Positions 1 to 5,433 of a stretch of 6,471 nt of DNA are shown here, piece by piece. The first letter of the stretch is position 1. Every line of letters begins with the position of its first letter. The notes beneath the pieces were generated by a model. The model did no database searches and had not been told where the DNA came from. It saw only the letters and a list, made by a program, of their open reading frames with translations. The DNA lies in the NCBI GenBank assembly GCA_002402125.1, contig NVVG01000013.1, positions 33,261-39,731 on the forward strand, given 5' to 3'. The stretch comes from Moraxellaceae bacterium (GTDB lineage Bacteria; Pseudomonadota; Gammaproteobacteria; Pseudomonadales; Ketobacteraceae). The position numbers were made by a program, and so were the translations under genes.

Positions 1-789
1 GATCAAACCACGGGAAAAGTGGGGTTGGAATACCGATTGCAGGATGACTCCCTGGCTTATGTCACAGTGTCTACTGGCTATAAAACAGGGGGAATGGTTG
101 TTCTTGGCTTCCAGGAGAGTAGTTACGGTCCTGAATCGGTGCTGGCCTATGAAGCTGGCCTGAAAACAGTAATGCTCGATAGTCGTTTGAAACTTAACCT
201 GGCGGCTTTTCTCTATGACTATCAGGATTTACAAGTCAGGTTAAAATCTGAGCTTAAAACTTCTGTCCTAAATGCTGCCAAAGCCACCAGTAAGGGGATA
301 GAGCTGGAGCTGGTAGCACAAGTCAGTGAACAACTTCGTATCGATGCCATGCTAGGGTGGATGGATACCCGCATTGATGAATTTTCAACGGTTGACCCTA
401 TCTTCCCTGATTTAGGAGTACAAGATTTAACGGGTAATCAACTCAATCGTGCGCCGGAGTTAAAAGGTAATCTCGGGATTCAGTACAATTGGTCTACGAC
501 CAGCATGGGTCAACTGTTAGTACGGATGGATATCAGTTGGGTTGACGAGATGTATTTTCGTTTTTTTAATCTCGAGCGAGATAAAAACGATGCTTTTCAT
601 CGTACTGTAATGCGCCTGATCTGGCAGGGACCAAAACAACAGTGGGGTGCCAGCCTGTGGGTAAAAAATCTGGAAGATAATGATGTAATCAGCAATATTG
701 AGCAGTCATCTGAACAGTTAGGCAACGCTCCACATGGCGTACTATCGCCACCACGCACAGTTGGGTTGACGGTGGATTACTGGTTCTAA
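1..789 (+). CDS. TonB-dependent outer-membrane receptor, C-terminal part (5' end outside window)
   Basis: This is the C-terminal part of a TonB-dependent receptor beta-barrel, which takes up a ligand such as a siderophore, cobalamin or glycan across the outer membrane with energy from TonB-ExbBD. The frame is open from base 1, so the GTG at 19 is an internal valine, not the start. Seen directly: alternating amphipathic strands, the receptor-like stretch SLAYVTVSTGYKTGG near the left end, an N-R-A-P-E-L-K-G-N-L-G segment at about 463-495, KNLEDN late in the barrel, PPRT near the end, and a terminal aromatic residue (VDYWF), the usual outer-membrane insertion signal. About 262 residues are visible; such receptors are usually 700-900 residues with an N-terminal plug, so two thirds lie to the left. 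The substrate cannot be told from the barrel alone. No clear terminator hairpin follows, only a T-run at 810-815. Confidence 0.93.
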   Translation, partial: DQTTGKVGLEYRLQDDSLAYVTVSTGYKTGGMVVLGFQESSYGPESVLAYEAGLKTVMLDSRLKLNLAAFLYDYQDLQVRLKSELKTSVLNAAKATSKGIELELVAQVSEQLRIDAMLGWMDTRIDEFSTVDPIFPDLGVQDLTGNQLNRAPELKGNLGIQYNWSTTSMGQLLVRMDISWVDEMYFRFFNLERDKNDAFHRTVMRLIWQGPKQQWGASLWVKNLEDNDVISNIEQSSEQLGNAPHGVLSPPRTVGLTVDYWF

Positions 790-1052
790 TGCATTCTTGA
801 GACTCGATTTTTTTTGCGTCGTTATCACACTAATTGTTAGGCCAGTGTACCAGCCATCCTTATTAATCTAAAACCAACCTGTTAATATCAAGTCAGAAGC
901 TTCCACATAATAGCGATTTGACATTCCCTGCGTCTAATCTCAAAAATAGCTAAAGCTGCCGTTTCTCAGTGGTCAGAAATACCCAAATCAAAGTGTTTTA
1001 CAGCCTGCAATCGCGTATGAAGAAATATAATCCATCGAATTGACACTTTTTA
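790..1052. other. Intergenic stretch without a supported gene
   Basis: These 263 bases separate two genes that converge on it (receptor on +, ATPase on -). I see no intact gene and no strong terminator hairpin. On the plus strand, 922-1020 reads without a stop and contains a short helix-turn-helix-like segment, described as a finding. A GTTAGGC at 836-842 resembles an integron core site but has no partner. Confidence 0.5.
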
Positions 1053-1547
1053 CTATACGTTTACTGTGCAACCATTTATAAGTTCTTCCTGATCTGGGAT
1101 TTCGAACTTTGACTCCATAAAGTTAAACATCATATCAGTCACCTCAAAAGCGTAAACAGCAGGATCTTTTTCTGAATTACGTTTATCAACTCGCTGCTTA
1201 CGGATGCCTTTTGGTGCGTCCAAATAATGTACTTCAGCGTGTATATCCAATTCTCTAGCTCGATTAGAAAAGATTTCTCTCTGTGCTTTTGTCGTAAAAC
1301 CAAGATCTAATATCACATTACCATTAATTGCTAGAATTTGCTCACTAACCTCCCAAATTTGCTCATAACATCGATTTACCCTTTCCATCATCCATGAGAA
1401 ATCCAGAGTACCCATGTCTTTTGAAAAAAGCGTTTGCATCCAAGGATCGATAGAGAATCGAATTGCTTTAGCTTCCTTAGCGAGTGATAGTGAATAGGTT
1501 GTTTTGCCAACTCCAGTAGGACCACAAACCAAAATCAATCTAGCCAT
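1053..1547 (-). CDS. Small P-loop ATPase/kinase (AAA_33/zeta-toxin-like fold)
   Basis: A 164-residue single-domain P-loop NTPase. Seen directly: Walker A GPTGVGKT at residues 9-16 right after the first beta strand (RLILVC); an FSIDPW segment at 31-36 where small kinases carry an acidic substrate-binding residue; a Walker B-like strand NVILDLGF at 77-84 with Asp81; and a basic lid segment RKQRVDKR at 116-123 that can hold the ATP phosphates. This layout matches the AAA_33 group, which includes nucleoside/aminoglycoside-type kinases and zeta toxins. The substrate is unknown. A zeta toxin is unlikely because no antitoxin gene adjoins it and the protein is short. The start is ATG at 1547-1545; a GGGAGA about 10 bases upstream is a serviceable ribosome binding site. 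It lies 191 bases downstream of the lipoprotein gene on the same strand, so it may have its own promoter. Length and motifs look intact. Confidence 0.85.
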   Translation of the reverse strand: MARLILVCGPTGVGKTTYSLSLAKEAKAIRFSIDPWMQTLFSKDMGTLDFSWMMERVNRCYEQIWEVSEQILAINGNVILDLGFTTKAQREIFSNRARELDIHAEVHYLDAPKGIRKQRVDKRNSEKDPAVYAFEVTDMMFNFMESKFEIPDQEELINGCTVNV

Positions 1548-1738
1548 ATAACTTCAATCTCCCTTTTTATGGATAACGCTTTATTGCGGCACCCGCATTT
1601 TGCATCATTCTAAAATTAATTATTAAGTAGTAATCCGCTCAATATTCAGCCCTCACATTCAACTAATCTGCCTGATGCACTCACCTTGCCCAAATGACCA
1701 AATACAGCGATATAGTCGTGCAAACATTTATCTAACAC
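1548..1738. other. Intergenic stretch between ATPase and lipoprotein genes
   Basis: It holds the ribosome binding site of the ATPase (GGGAGA on the minus strand, 1558-1563). No gene, hairpin terminator or convincing promoter is visible. Confidence 0.4.
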
Positions 1739-2803
1739 TCAAGGCAAAACACGACTCTCCCCTATTTTCATAACCCAAGTTTTTTCCCTATCTATTCCTG
1801 CTGACACCGCAGCCTTCATAAATCGTATCGGTGGCTCCCAAAGAGGTTCATCCGACAATTCAATTGTCCCCCAATGTCCAGCAACTAGAATTTTTGCATT
1901 TACATCTAACCCTATTTCAATGGCTTCTTCAGGATTAACATGAGACATCCACATTAATTCCCTTGGTTCGTACGCACCAATAGGGAGTATCGCTAAATCA
2001 AAAGATTTGTATATTTGTCCAATCTTTTTGAAAACAGGAGAATACCCAGTATCTCCGCCAAAAAAATACTTCCCGTTAGTCGATGTAATACCCCAGGTAC
2101 ACCATAGTGTTTGGTCTTTATCGTGCAACCACCTCCCTGAGTCATGTGCAGCTGGTAGCGCTTCAATTTTAATGTTATCTATTGTAACACTTTCGCCCCA
2201 ATTCAATTCATGTATATTCTCATACCCACTTTCCAGAAAGATATCCTTTAACCCAAGTGGTACCCCAACATGGATTGTTTTCTTATTGGGAAATTTATCG
2301 ATCGTATGCACATCCAAATGATCATAATGATTATGTGAAATAATAATTATATCAACAGGTGGCAAGTTTTCGATTTGGATGCCCGGGGGTGAATATCGTG
2401 TCACTCCGCCTACAAAAGACAAGGGGCTCGCTCTTTCCGTTAAAAATGGGTCTGTCAAAATCGTCTTCCCGTCAACTCTCAATATAAATGTGGAATGCCC
2501 GAGCCAAGTGAGAGTATCCTTTCCCTTAAGAGCATTTAGACTGGCAACAGCATCCTTTTCTGACAATATATGATTAGCAGGAATTTCCGGGTGAAAAGCA
2601 GAACCCCAAATACGACGTAAAACAAACATAACACCTTTAGACGTCGCCTTAGGCACTGGGGGGGAATTACGAAATCCGCTTCCATATTGATGCTGATGTT
2701 GGTGTTTTTCTTCAGTAAACATTTCAGCCGGGGAACAACCAGTTATAAGTAGTATAAAAAATAACATTCCATATGTTTTACGTAATCTCATTAAAAGGTG
2801 CAT
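1739..2803 (-). CDS. Metallo-beta-lactamase-fold lipoprotein, NAPE-PLD/UlaG-like
   Basis: A 354-residue hydrolase of the NAPE-phospholipase D/UlaG branch of the metallo-beta-lactamase superfamily. Residues, counted from the start chosen here: a basic n-region and hydrophobic core end in a lipobox LLITGC with Cys23, so it is probably a membrane-anchored lipoprotein. A His-rich spacer HQHQHQ (34-39) leads to GFRN (43-46), which I recall as conserved in bacterial NAPE-PLD-like proteins. The domain then shows TWLGHSTF (99-106), the metal motif H157-N-H159-Y-D161-H162, His220 in PAAHDSGR, Asp251 in GGDTGY, and His310 in AGHWGT. All expected dinuclear metal ligands are present, so it is probably active, likely on a phosphodiester or lipid; the substrate is not shown. 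I chose ATG 2803-2801 because AGGAA lies 7 bases upstream; an in-frame ATG at 2818-2816 would add five residues but has a weak site. The frame is intact, unlike the TetR gene upstream. Confidence 0.9.
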   Translation of the reverse strand: MHLLMRLRKTYGMLFFILLITGCSPAEMFTEEKHQHQHQYGSGFRNSPPVPKATSKGVMFVLRRIWGSAFHPEIPANHILSEKDAVASLNALKGKDTLTWLGHSTFILRVDGKTILTDPFLTERASPLSFVGGVTRYSPPGIQIENLPPVDIIIISHNHYDHLDVHTIDKFPNKKTIHVGVPLGLKDIFLESGYENIHELNWGESVTIDNIKIEALPAAHDSGRWLHDKDQTLWCTWGITSTNGKYFFGGDTGYSPVFKKIGQIYKSFDLAILPIGAYEPRELMWMSHVNPEEAIEIGLDVNAKILVAGHWGTIELSDEPLWEPPIRFMKAAVSAGIDREKTWVMKIGESRVLP

Positions 2804-2810
2804 AATTATG

Positions 2811-2815
2811 TTCCT
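2811..2815 (-). promoter_or_regulatory. Ribosome binding site deciding the lipoprotein start
   Basis: On the minus strand AGGAA stands seven bases before the ATG at 2803-2801. The upstream in-frame ATG (2818-2816) overlaps this site and has only a poorly spaced GATGAG before it, so the downstream start is favoured. Confidence 0.55.
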
Positions 2816-2843
2816 CATATCTCATCTTAAATAATTTCATATA

Positions 2844-2866
2844 AAATACAGAAGGCCATTGTATTT
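2844..2866. promoter_or_regulatory. Short dyad upstream of the lipoprotein gene
   Basis: AAATACA (2844-2850) and TGTATTT (2860-2866) are perfect 7-base inverted arms around a 9-base spacer, in the leader of the lipoprotein gene and just past the end of the TetR remnant. It could be a weak regulator site or a small hairpin. No T-run follows on the minus strand in terminator position, and AT-rich dyads of this size occur by chance. Confidence 0.2.
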
Positions 2867-2892
2867 AACCGCCATCAGAGCAAAGAGCTAAC

Positions 2893-3327
2893 TCAAAACA
2901 ACCCTTCGAGTAAATTTGGTTGGTCGATAATACTATCGAGTAGATTATTTAAGTCATTAGTATCAGATACTCCTTTAAGATTCCCGGACAATAGTATTGT
3001 CGCTATTCCATGCACCATCCCCCAAGAAGCAATGAACTTCGCATCCACTTGCCCTATATCTTTTACATCAATACTACCCGACCCGAAGTGGTTTCCTTCA
3101 GCACTGTTTGCAGAGGCTTCAAGAGCCTCAAAATAATTCGAGTCATCCTTATTTATAAGGTCGCGCTGAAACATTACGCCAAAATGATGCGCGGGTGCAC
3201 CATGAGAAACACCCGCCCACCTAGCAACTTGAGACAATACGTTGATGGCCGCCTCAAGAAGCTTTGTAGGAAGGTTCCCACGGTGATAATTCGCAGCTTC
3301 TATTTTTTTCTTTGCCTTACCAATCAA
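2893..3327 (-). pseudogene. TetR-family regulator with two internal deletions (WHG C-terminal type)
   Basis: The protein keeps recognisable TetR pieces but is 144 residues instead of the usual 190-210. Residues 14-32 (YHRGNLP then LLEAAINVL) are the start of helix 1; residues 34-50 (VARWAGVSHGAPAHHFG) are the end of helix 2 and the recognition helix. The roughly ten residues normally joining them are absent between Gln33 and Val34 (about 3228/3229). A second gap follows HHFG at residue 50 (about 3177/3178): the text jumps straight to VMFQRDL, normally some 50 residues later. The C-terminal part, with W102 and H106-G107 in SWGMVHG, matches the TetR_C_33 (WHG) ligand-binding domain. Both losses are in frame. 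The only start is TTG at 3327-3325, just below an in-frame TAG, with a poor ribosome site. It lies divergent to the DUF2306 remnant, with two operators between. A shortened active protein is conceivable, but the broken DNA-binding domain argues against it. Confidence 0.72.
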
Positions 3328-3375
3328 TCCCAGCAGTTTCTAACTAAAGAGTAATTCAAGGCAGTTTAACCTGAC

Positions 3376-3394
3376 AACTAGACAGTGTCTAGTT
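3376..3394. promoter_or_regulatory. Operator-like palindrome 1 (TetR-type)
   Basis: A perfect 19-base palindrome, AACTAGACAGTGTCTAGTT, centred on base 3385. Length and position between divergent TetR and target genes are typical of a TetR operator. Its core CTAGACA-N-TGTCTAG recurs 32 bases downstream. Promoter elements could not be assigned with confidence; TAGACA inside the palindrome resembles a -35 box on either strand, which would make bound regulator block the promoter. Confidence 0.75.
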
Positions 3395-3409
3395 TACTTT
3401 TGAATATAT

Positions 3410-3424
3410 CTAGACATTGTCTAG
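3410..3424. promoter_or_regulatory. Operator-like palindrome 2 (TetR-type)
   Basis: A perfect 15-base palindrome, CTAGACATTGTCTAG, centred on base 3417. It shares the whole core of palindrome 1 apart from the central base. The 32-base centre-to-centre distance is about three helical turns, so two regulator dimers would sit on the same face of the DNA. It lies 50 bases before the start codon of the DUF2306 remnant. Confidence 0.75.
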
Positions 3425-3473
3425 TTGAATCGCCATATTTATTCCGACCAAACCAAGAAAAAAGGAACTCTTC

Positions 3474-3853
3474 ATGGAAACCAGTACTCTGTTACACCTA
3501 ATTTTTGCTTTACCAACGCTTATTATTGGTCTTGTGATTTTGTACATTAAGAAGGGCACGCCCAAACATTAAAAATATGGGGTGATATTGGCTTTTACTA
3601 ATGTATCTAACGACACTTTCTTCGTTCAAGGTCTGGGTGAGATGCCTTTTAGATTTAGCCCGATTCATATATTGAGTATATTCACATTGTTTACTCTAAC
3701 GATGACAATATATTATGTGCGAAGAAATGCATCTCGCGACATCGAAAATTTATGATTGGGACTTATTGTGGACAACTCGGCGCAGCAACTGTCGCCATGC
3801 TTCCTGGCCGGTTTAGGAGATGGCAAGGCATATTCCAACATCCTATCTTATAG
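3474..3853 (+). pseudogene. DUF2306-type membrane protein gene, broken by a stop and a frameshift
   Basis: Three consecutive pieces together read like one small multi-pass DUF2306 membrane protein. Piece 1 (3474-3572, 32 codons) starts at ATG with AGGA seven bases upstream; it has one hydrophobic helix, then KKGTPKH and a TAA. Piece 2 follows in the same frame (3573-3755) and carries RFSPIHILSIFTLFTL and YYVRR, matching from memory the IHxLSxxTL helix and the basic loop of the family, and ends in TGA. Piece 3 (3752-3853), in the -1 frame, gives MIGTYCG, then AMLPGRF and a TAG, like the family's last helix with an LPGR turn. Restoring one base near 3750 and changing the TAA would leave about 125 codons, near the length I recall for short members. 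It sits downstream of two clean operators and divergent from a damaged TetR gene. The family's biochemical role is unknown. Piece 1 alone could still be made as a one-helix peptide. Confidence 0.72.
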
Positions 3854-4306
3854 CCTACTCAATATACTTTTCATTCCACAATATAGTCATTGGGTCTTGT
3901 TTGAGCTATTCGCAAAAACGCTTAATCTTCCCTAATATAGTCATCTTGTCTTGTTTGAAACTATTCTCTAGAAAGGGCATTACCGCCCTATTTAAGCAAG
4001 ACATGCATCTGCTTAGTACGAATATCTTCGCGGCCAGAAGCTCAAAAATCAGGGTATATTCCACCCTAACTCCCAGCTCAGCTGCGCTGGCATGGAGCGT
4101 ATTTTGTGTTAATGTTTGAGCTCCAGCGTAAGCGATCCAGGAACACCATCTAGAATAAATAGTCCCGGCTACGCCTCTAACCGCGAGGGTTGAGAGCCAA
4201 GTATTGTAACTATCACACAATCCCTATTTGCATTATCCCCTGGTTTTGCTGATGGTTTTTCCTTAATGTGAACGCAATCAAATGAAATTATTTAGGAGCG
4301 AGACAC
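3854..4306. other. Non-coding, repeat- and hairpin-bearing intergenic region
   Basis: About 450 bases with no credible gene. Two stop-free frames across it (3906-4220 minus, 3820-4119 plus) overlap each other and lack domain signs or ribosome sites. Visible structure: a diverged direct repeat (3880-3911 and 3934-3966); a hairpin AGGGC/GCCCT at 3974-3989; AGGGT/ACCCT at 4051-4067; CGCTGG/CCAGCG at 4085-4128; and an imperfect hairpin at 4167-4198 with arms CTCTAACC and GGTTGAGAG. Such clustering suggests an interspersed or structured element, but no known RNA family is recognised. Confidence 0.45.
3880..3966. repeat. Two diverged direct repeat units, 54 bases apart
   Basis: Unit 1 (3880-3911) and unit 2 (3934-3966) both begin AATATAGTCAT, then share TCTTGTTTGA and end in CTATTC. 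They differ at a 4-base block (TGGG versus CTTG) and near GAGC/GAAAC. The intervening 22 bases are not repeated. This looks like an old tandem duplication or two copies of a dispersed short repeat. Confidence 0.6.
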
Positions 4307-4414
4307 GTGCCAAAACATTACAAAAAGCAACAATATCCCTCCCGAAGTCTAAGGGGCTATATGATAAAATGGCGCCCTTATAGCCACTCATTGTATATCG
4401 CCAGTCGTACGTAG
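4307..4414 (+). CDS. Possible 35-residue basic peptide (doubtful)
   Basis: A GTG at 4307 is preceded by AGGAG (4294-4298) at an 8-base spacing, a better ribosome site than several real genes here have. It opens a 35-codon frame starting V-P-K-H-Y-K-K-Q-Q-Y and ending in A-S-R-T before TAG at 4412-4414. The product would be strongly basic and aromatic-rich with no membrane segment. I recognise no family. It lies in a decayed intergenic region, so chance is a fair explanation. Confidence 0.2.
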   Translation: MPKHYKKQQYPSRSLRGYMIKWRPYSHSLYIASRT

Positions 4415-4507
4415 AATGAATGATAATTGTATAAGAGATAGGGCGTTAATCCTTCCTATACTCTCAGATTTTAAATTAAAGACAGAGCGCAACGCACGTG
4501 ATCTGCT
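4415..4507. other. Upstream region of the Stv-like gene
   Basis: The promoter of the 4519 gene should lie here. TATACT at 4457-4462 is a fair -10 box, but the only -35-like hexamer (TTGTAT, 4427-4432) is 24 bases away, too far for a normal sigma-70 promoter. No operator-like palindrome is seen. Confidence 0.25.
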
Positions 4508-4512
4508 GGAGG
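4508..4512 (+). promoter_or_regulatory. Ribosome binding site deciding the Stv-like gene start
   Basis: GGAGG stands six bases before the ATG at 4519. The upstream in-frame GTG at 4498 has no such site, and the ATG at 4514 is out of frame, so translation is placed at 4519. Confidence 0.75.
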
Positions 4513-4518
4513 AATGTC

Positions 4519-5076
4519 ATGTCGAACATATATACTAAGTCAAATGTATTTTTTAGCGGACACGGAATATGGAAGCCATCCTATGGTTATGTCCAGGTAC
4601 CAAGAGGCGTCACCATACATTTCTATACCCTCTTCGCAAAAATGTTCAGGGACGGTATGGCGGAAAAAATTCTCAAAGGCGAACCCACAGAAATCGAACG
4701 AACCCATGAGGAATTTTGCCAAGTTCCGAATATGCGTTTAACACCTCTCGGCAGTTTCGGAACCCAGAGGGACGCAAGGTGGCTAAACAAAGATTACTGG
4801 GGACAAAATTCTATGGTGATGGGATTGAGGGAAGGGGAGGAAATGTTTCTAAAGGAATTTTTTCTGGATTGTAAGAGGGAAATGCTCCAGGGTGATCATT
4901 TGGTGATTCGCTGGCTTTCTTGTTCTCAGCTGGTGGGGTTCCATGTTGCCGGTGGTAAAGGATACGGCGTGAATGCCACTGATTTTTCCCACGATCCGGA
5001 ACGTCCGTCGCGTTACAGAACTAGGATGTGCAATCATCTCTATGAAAGGATTGGTAAATTCGAACAATGGTTATAG
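4519..5076 (+). CDS. Stv-like (putative adhesin domain) protein
   Basis: An intact 185-residue protein with no signal peptide or membrane segment. Seen directly: FFSGHG at residues 11-16 right after a short N-terminus, then VPRGVTIHFYT at 27-37, a middle region rich in charged residues, and a hydrophobic strand ending in cysteine, LVIRWLSCS, at 128-136. That order (GHG, then a VPxGxxxxFY strand, then a late strand of the x-W-x-x-C type) agrees with what I remember of the Stv putative-adhesin domain, often found in or near polymorphic toxin and secreted effector genes. The conserved His15 and Cys135 could suggest a catalytic or metal role, but that is speculation. It is flanked by decayed genes, with no secretion or immunity gene visible beside it, and appears to be transcribed alone. 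A lineage-specific hypothetical protein of another fold is the main alternative. Confidence 0.8.
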   Translation: MSNIYTKSNVFFSGHGIWKPSYGYVQVPRGVTIHFYTLFAKMFRDGMAEKILKGEPTEIERTHEEFCQVPNMRLTPLGSFGTQRDARWLNKDYWGQNSMVMGLREGEEMFLKEFFLDCKREMLQGDHLVIRWLSCSQLVGFHVAGGKGYGVNATDFSHDPERPSRYRTRMCNHLYERIGKFEQWL

Positions 5077-5258
5077 TGGTTACATCAATCGAAAGGATCT
5101 TTGCGTAAAATCTAATGCGCACTATGGGTAGCCCTTTCAAACCTTTAAATTGCAAGTAATGTTAACCAAAAAAGCTTCTTCAAATTACCCAACCTTATAG
5201 TTCACGTCTAGGCACACACGATTGAGCGATTTTGGCGATTTCGTTGTGAAGCCGCTTG
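5077..5258. other. Intergenic stretch between convergent genes
   Basis: No gene and no strong bidirectional terminator is visible. Near its right edge two short motifs occur twice in the same order: CGATTTC at 5236-5242 and 5264-5270, and CCGCTTG at 5252-5258 and 5273-5279. This may be a small degenerate duplication straddling the stop codon of the neighbouring fragment. Confidence 0.35.
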
Positions 5259-5433
5259 CTAAACGATTTCTTCCGCTTGTAATACTCTTTTATAAGTTTC
5301 ATTACTTAAAACCATGTTGCACATATATGCTGTATCTTGATGGAATGTCCATTCGCCCAGCGCAACAAGATAAGGTCTATTTTCTACAAGTTTAATTATA
5401 AGCCAGTTACCCAAGTCCCCTTGCGCATTACCA
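5259..5433 (-). pseudogene. Orphan C-terminal coding fragment of an unidentified protein
   Basis: On the minus strand a frame beginning about 5433 reads G-N-A-Q-G-D-L-G-N-W and ends in V-L-Q-A-E-E-I-V before TAG at 5261-5259, roughly 56 residues. It looks like real protein: a strand LIIKLV, then PYLVALGEW, a TFHQD motif and NMVLSNETYKRVL. There is no start codon or ribosome site; the frame only stays open further right because it runs out of phase through the glycosyltransferase tail. I do not recognise the family. It is best read as the end of a gene whose front was replaced when the glycosyltransferase DNA arrived, or removed by the same deletion that truncated it. Confidence 0.45.

Noticed and set aside
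836..842. GTTAGGC, which fits the integron attC core GTTRRRY
   Set aside because: No complementary RYYYAAC partner or hairpin precedes it, and the upstream gene is a receptor of about full size, not a cassette.
1730..1736. ATCTAAC, which fits the RYYYAAC attC core beside the lipoprotein stop codon
   Set aside because: Its orientation does not suit a cassette ending at that gene, and no paired inverted arms were found within attC distance.
2007..2573. Two plus-strand open frames opposite the lipoprotein gene (2007-2321, 2379-2573)
   Set aside because: Both are antisense to a clearly coding, motif-complete gene and carry no signs of their own.
3010..3354. A 114-codon plus-strand frame opposite the TetR remnant
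   Set aside because: The minus strand carries recognisable TetR motifs; this frame is its antisense shadow.
3820..4119. A 99-codon open frame on the plus strand
   Set aside because: It overlaps piece 3 of the broken DUF2306 gene in another frame, has no ribosome site and shows no domain.
4167..4198. Hairpin considered as part of a tRNA or an attC site
   Set aside because: No GGTTC-type T arm, no acceptor pairing and no CCA end; for attC, the two core-like ends are only a few bases apart and each has a mismatch.
3906..4220. A 104-codon open frame on the minus strand
   Set aside because: It has no ribosome site or recognisable domain, it overlaps a plus-strand frame of similar length, and it runs through hairpins and a direct repeat.
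4427..4462. TTGTAT and TATACT as a sigma-70 promoter for the 4519 gene
   Set aside because: The 24-base spacing is too long for a normal promoter.
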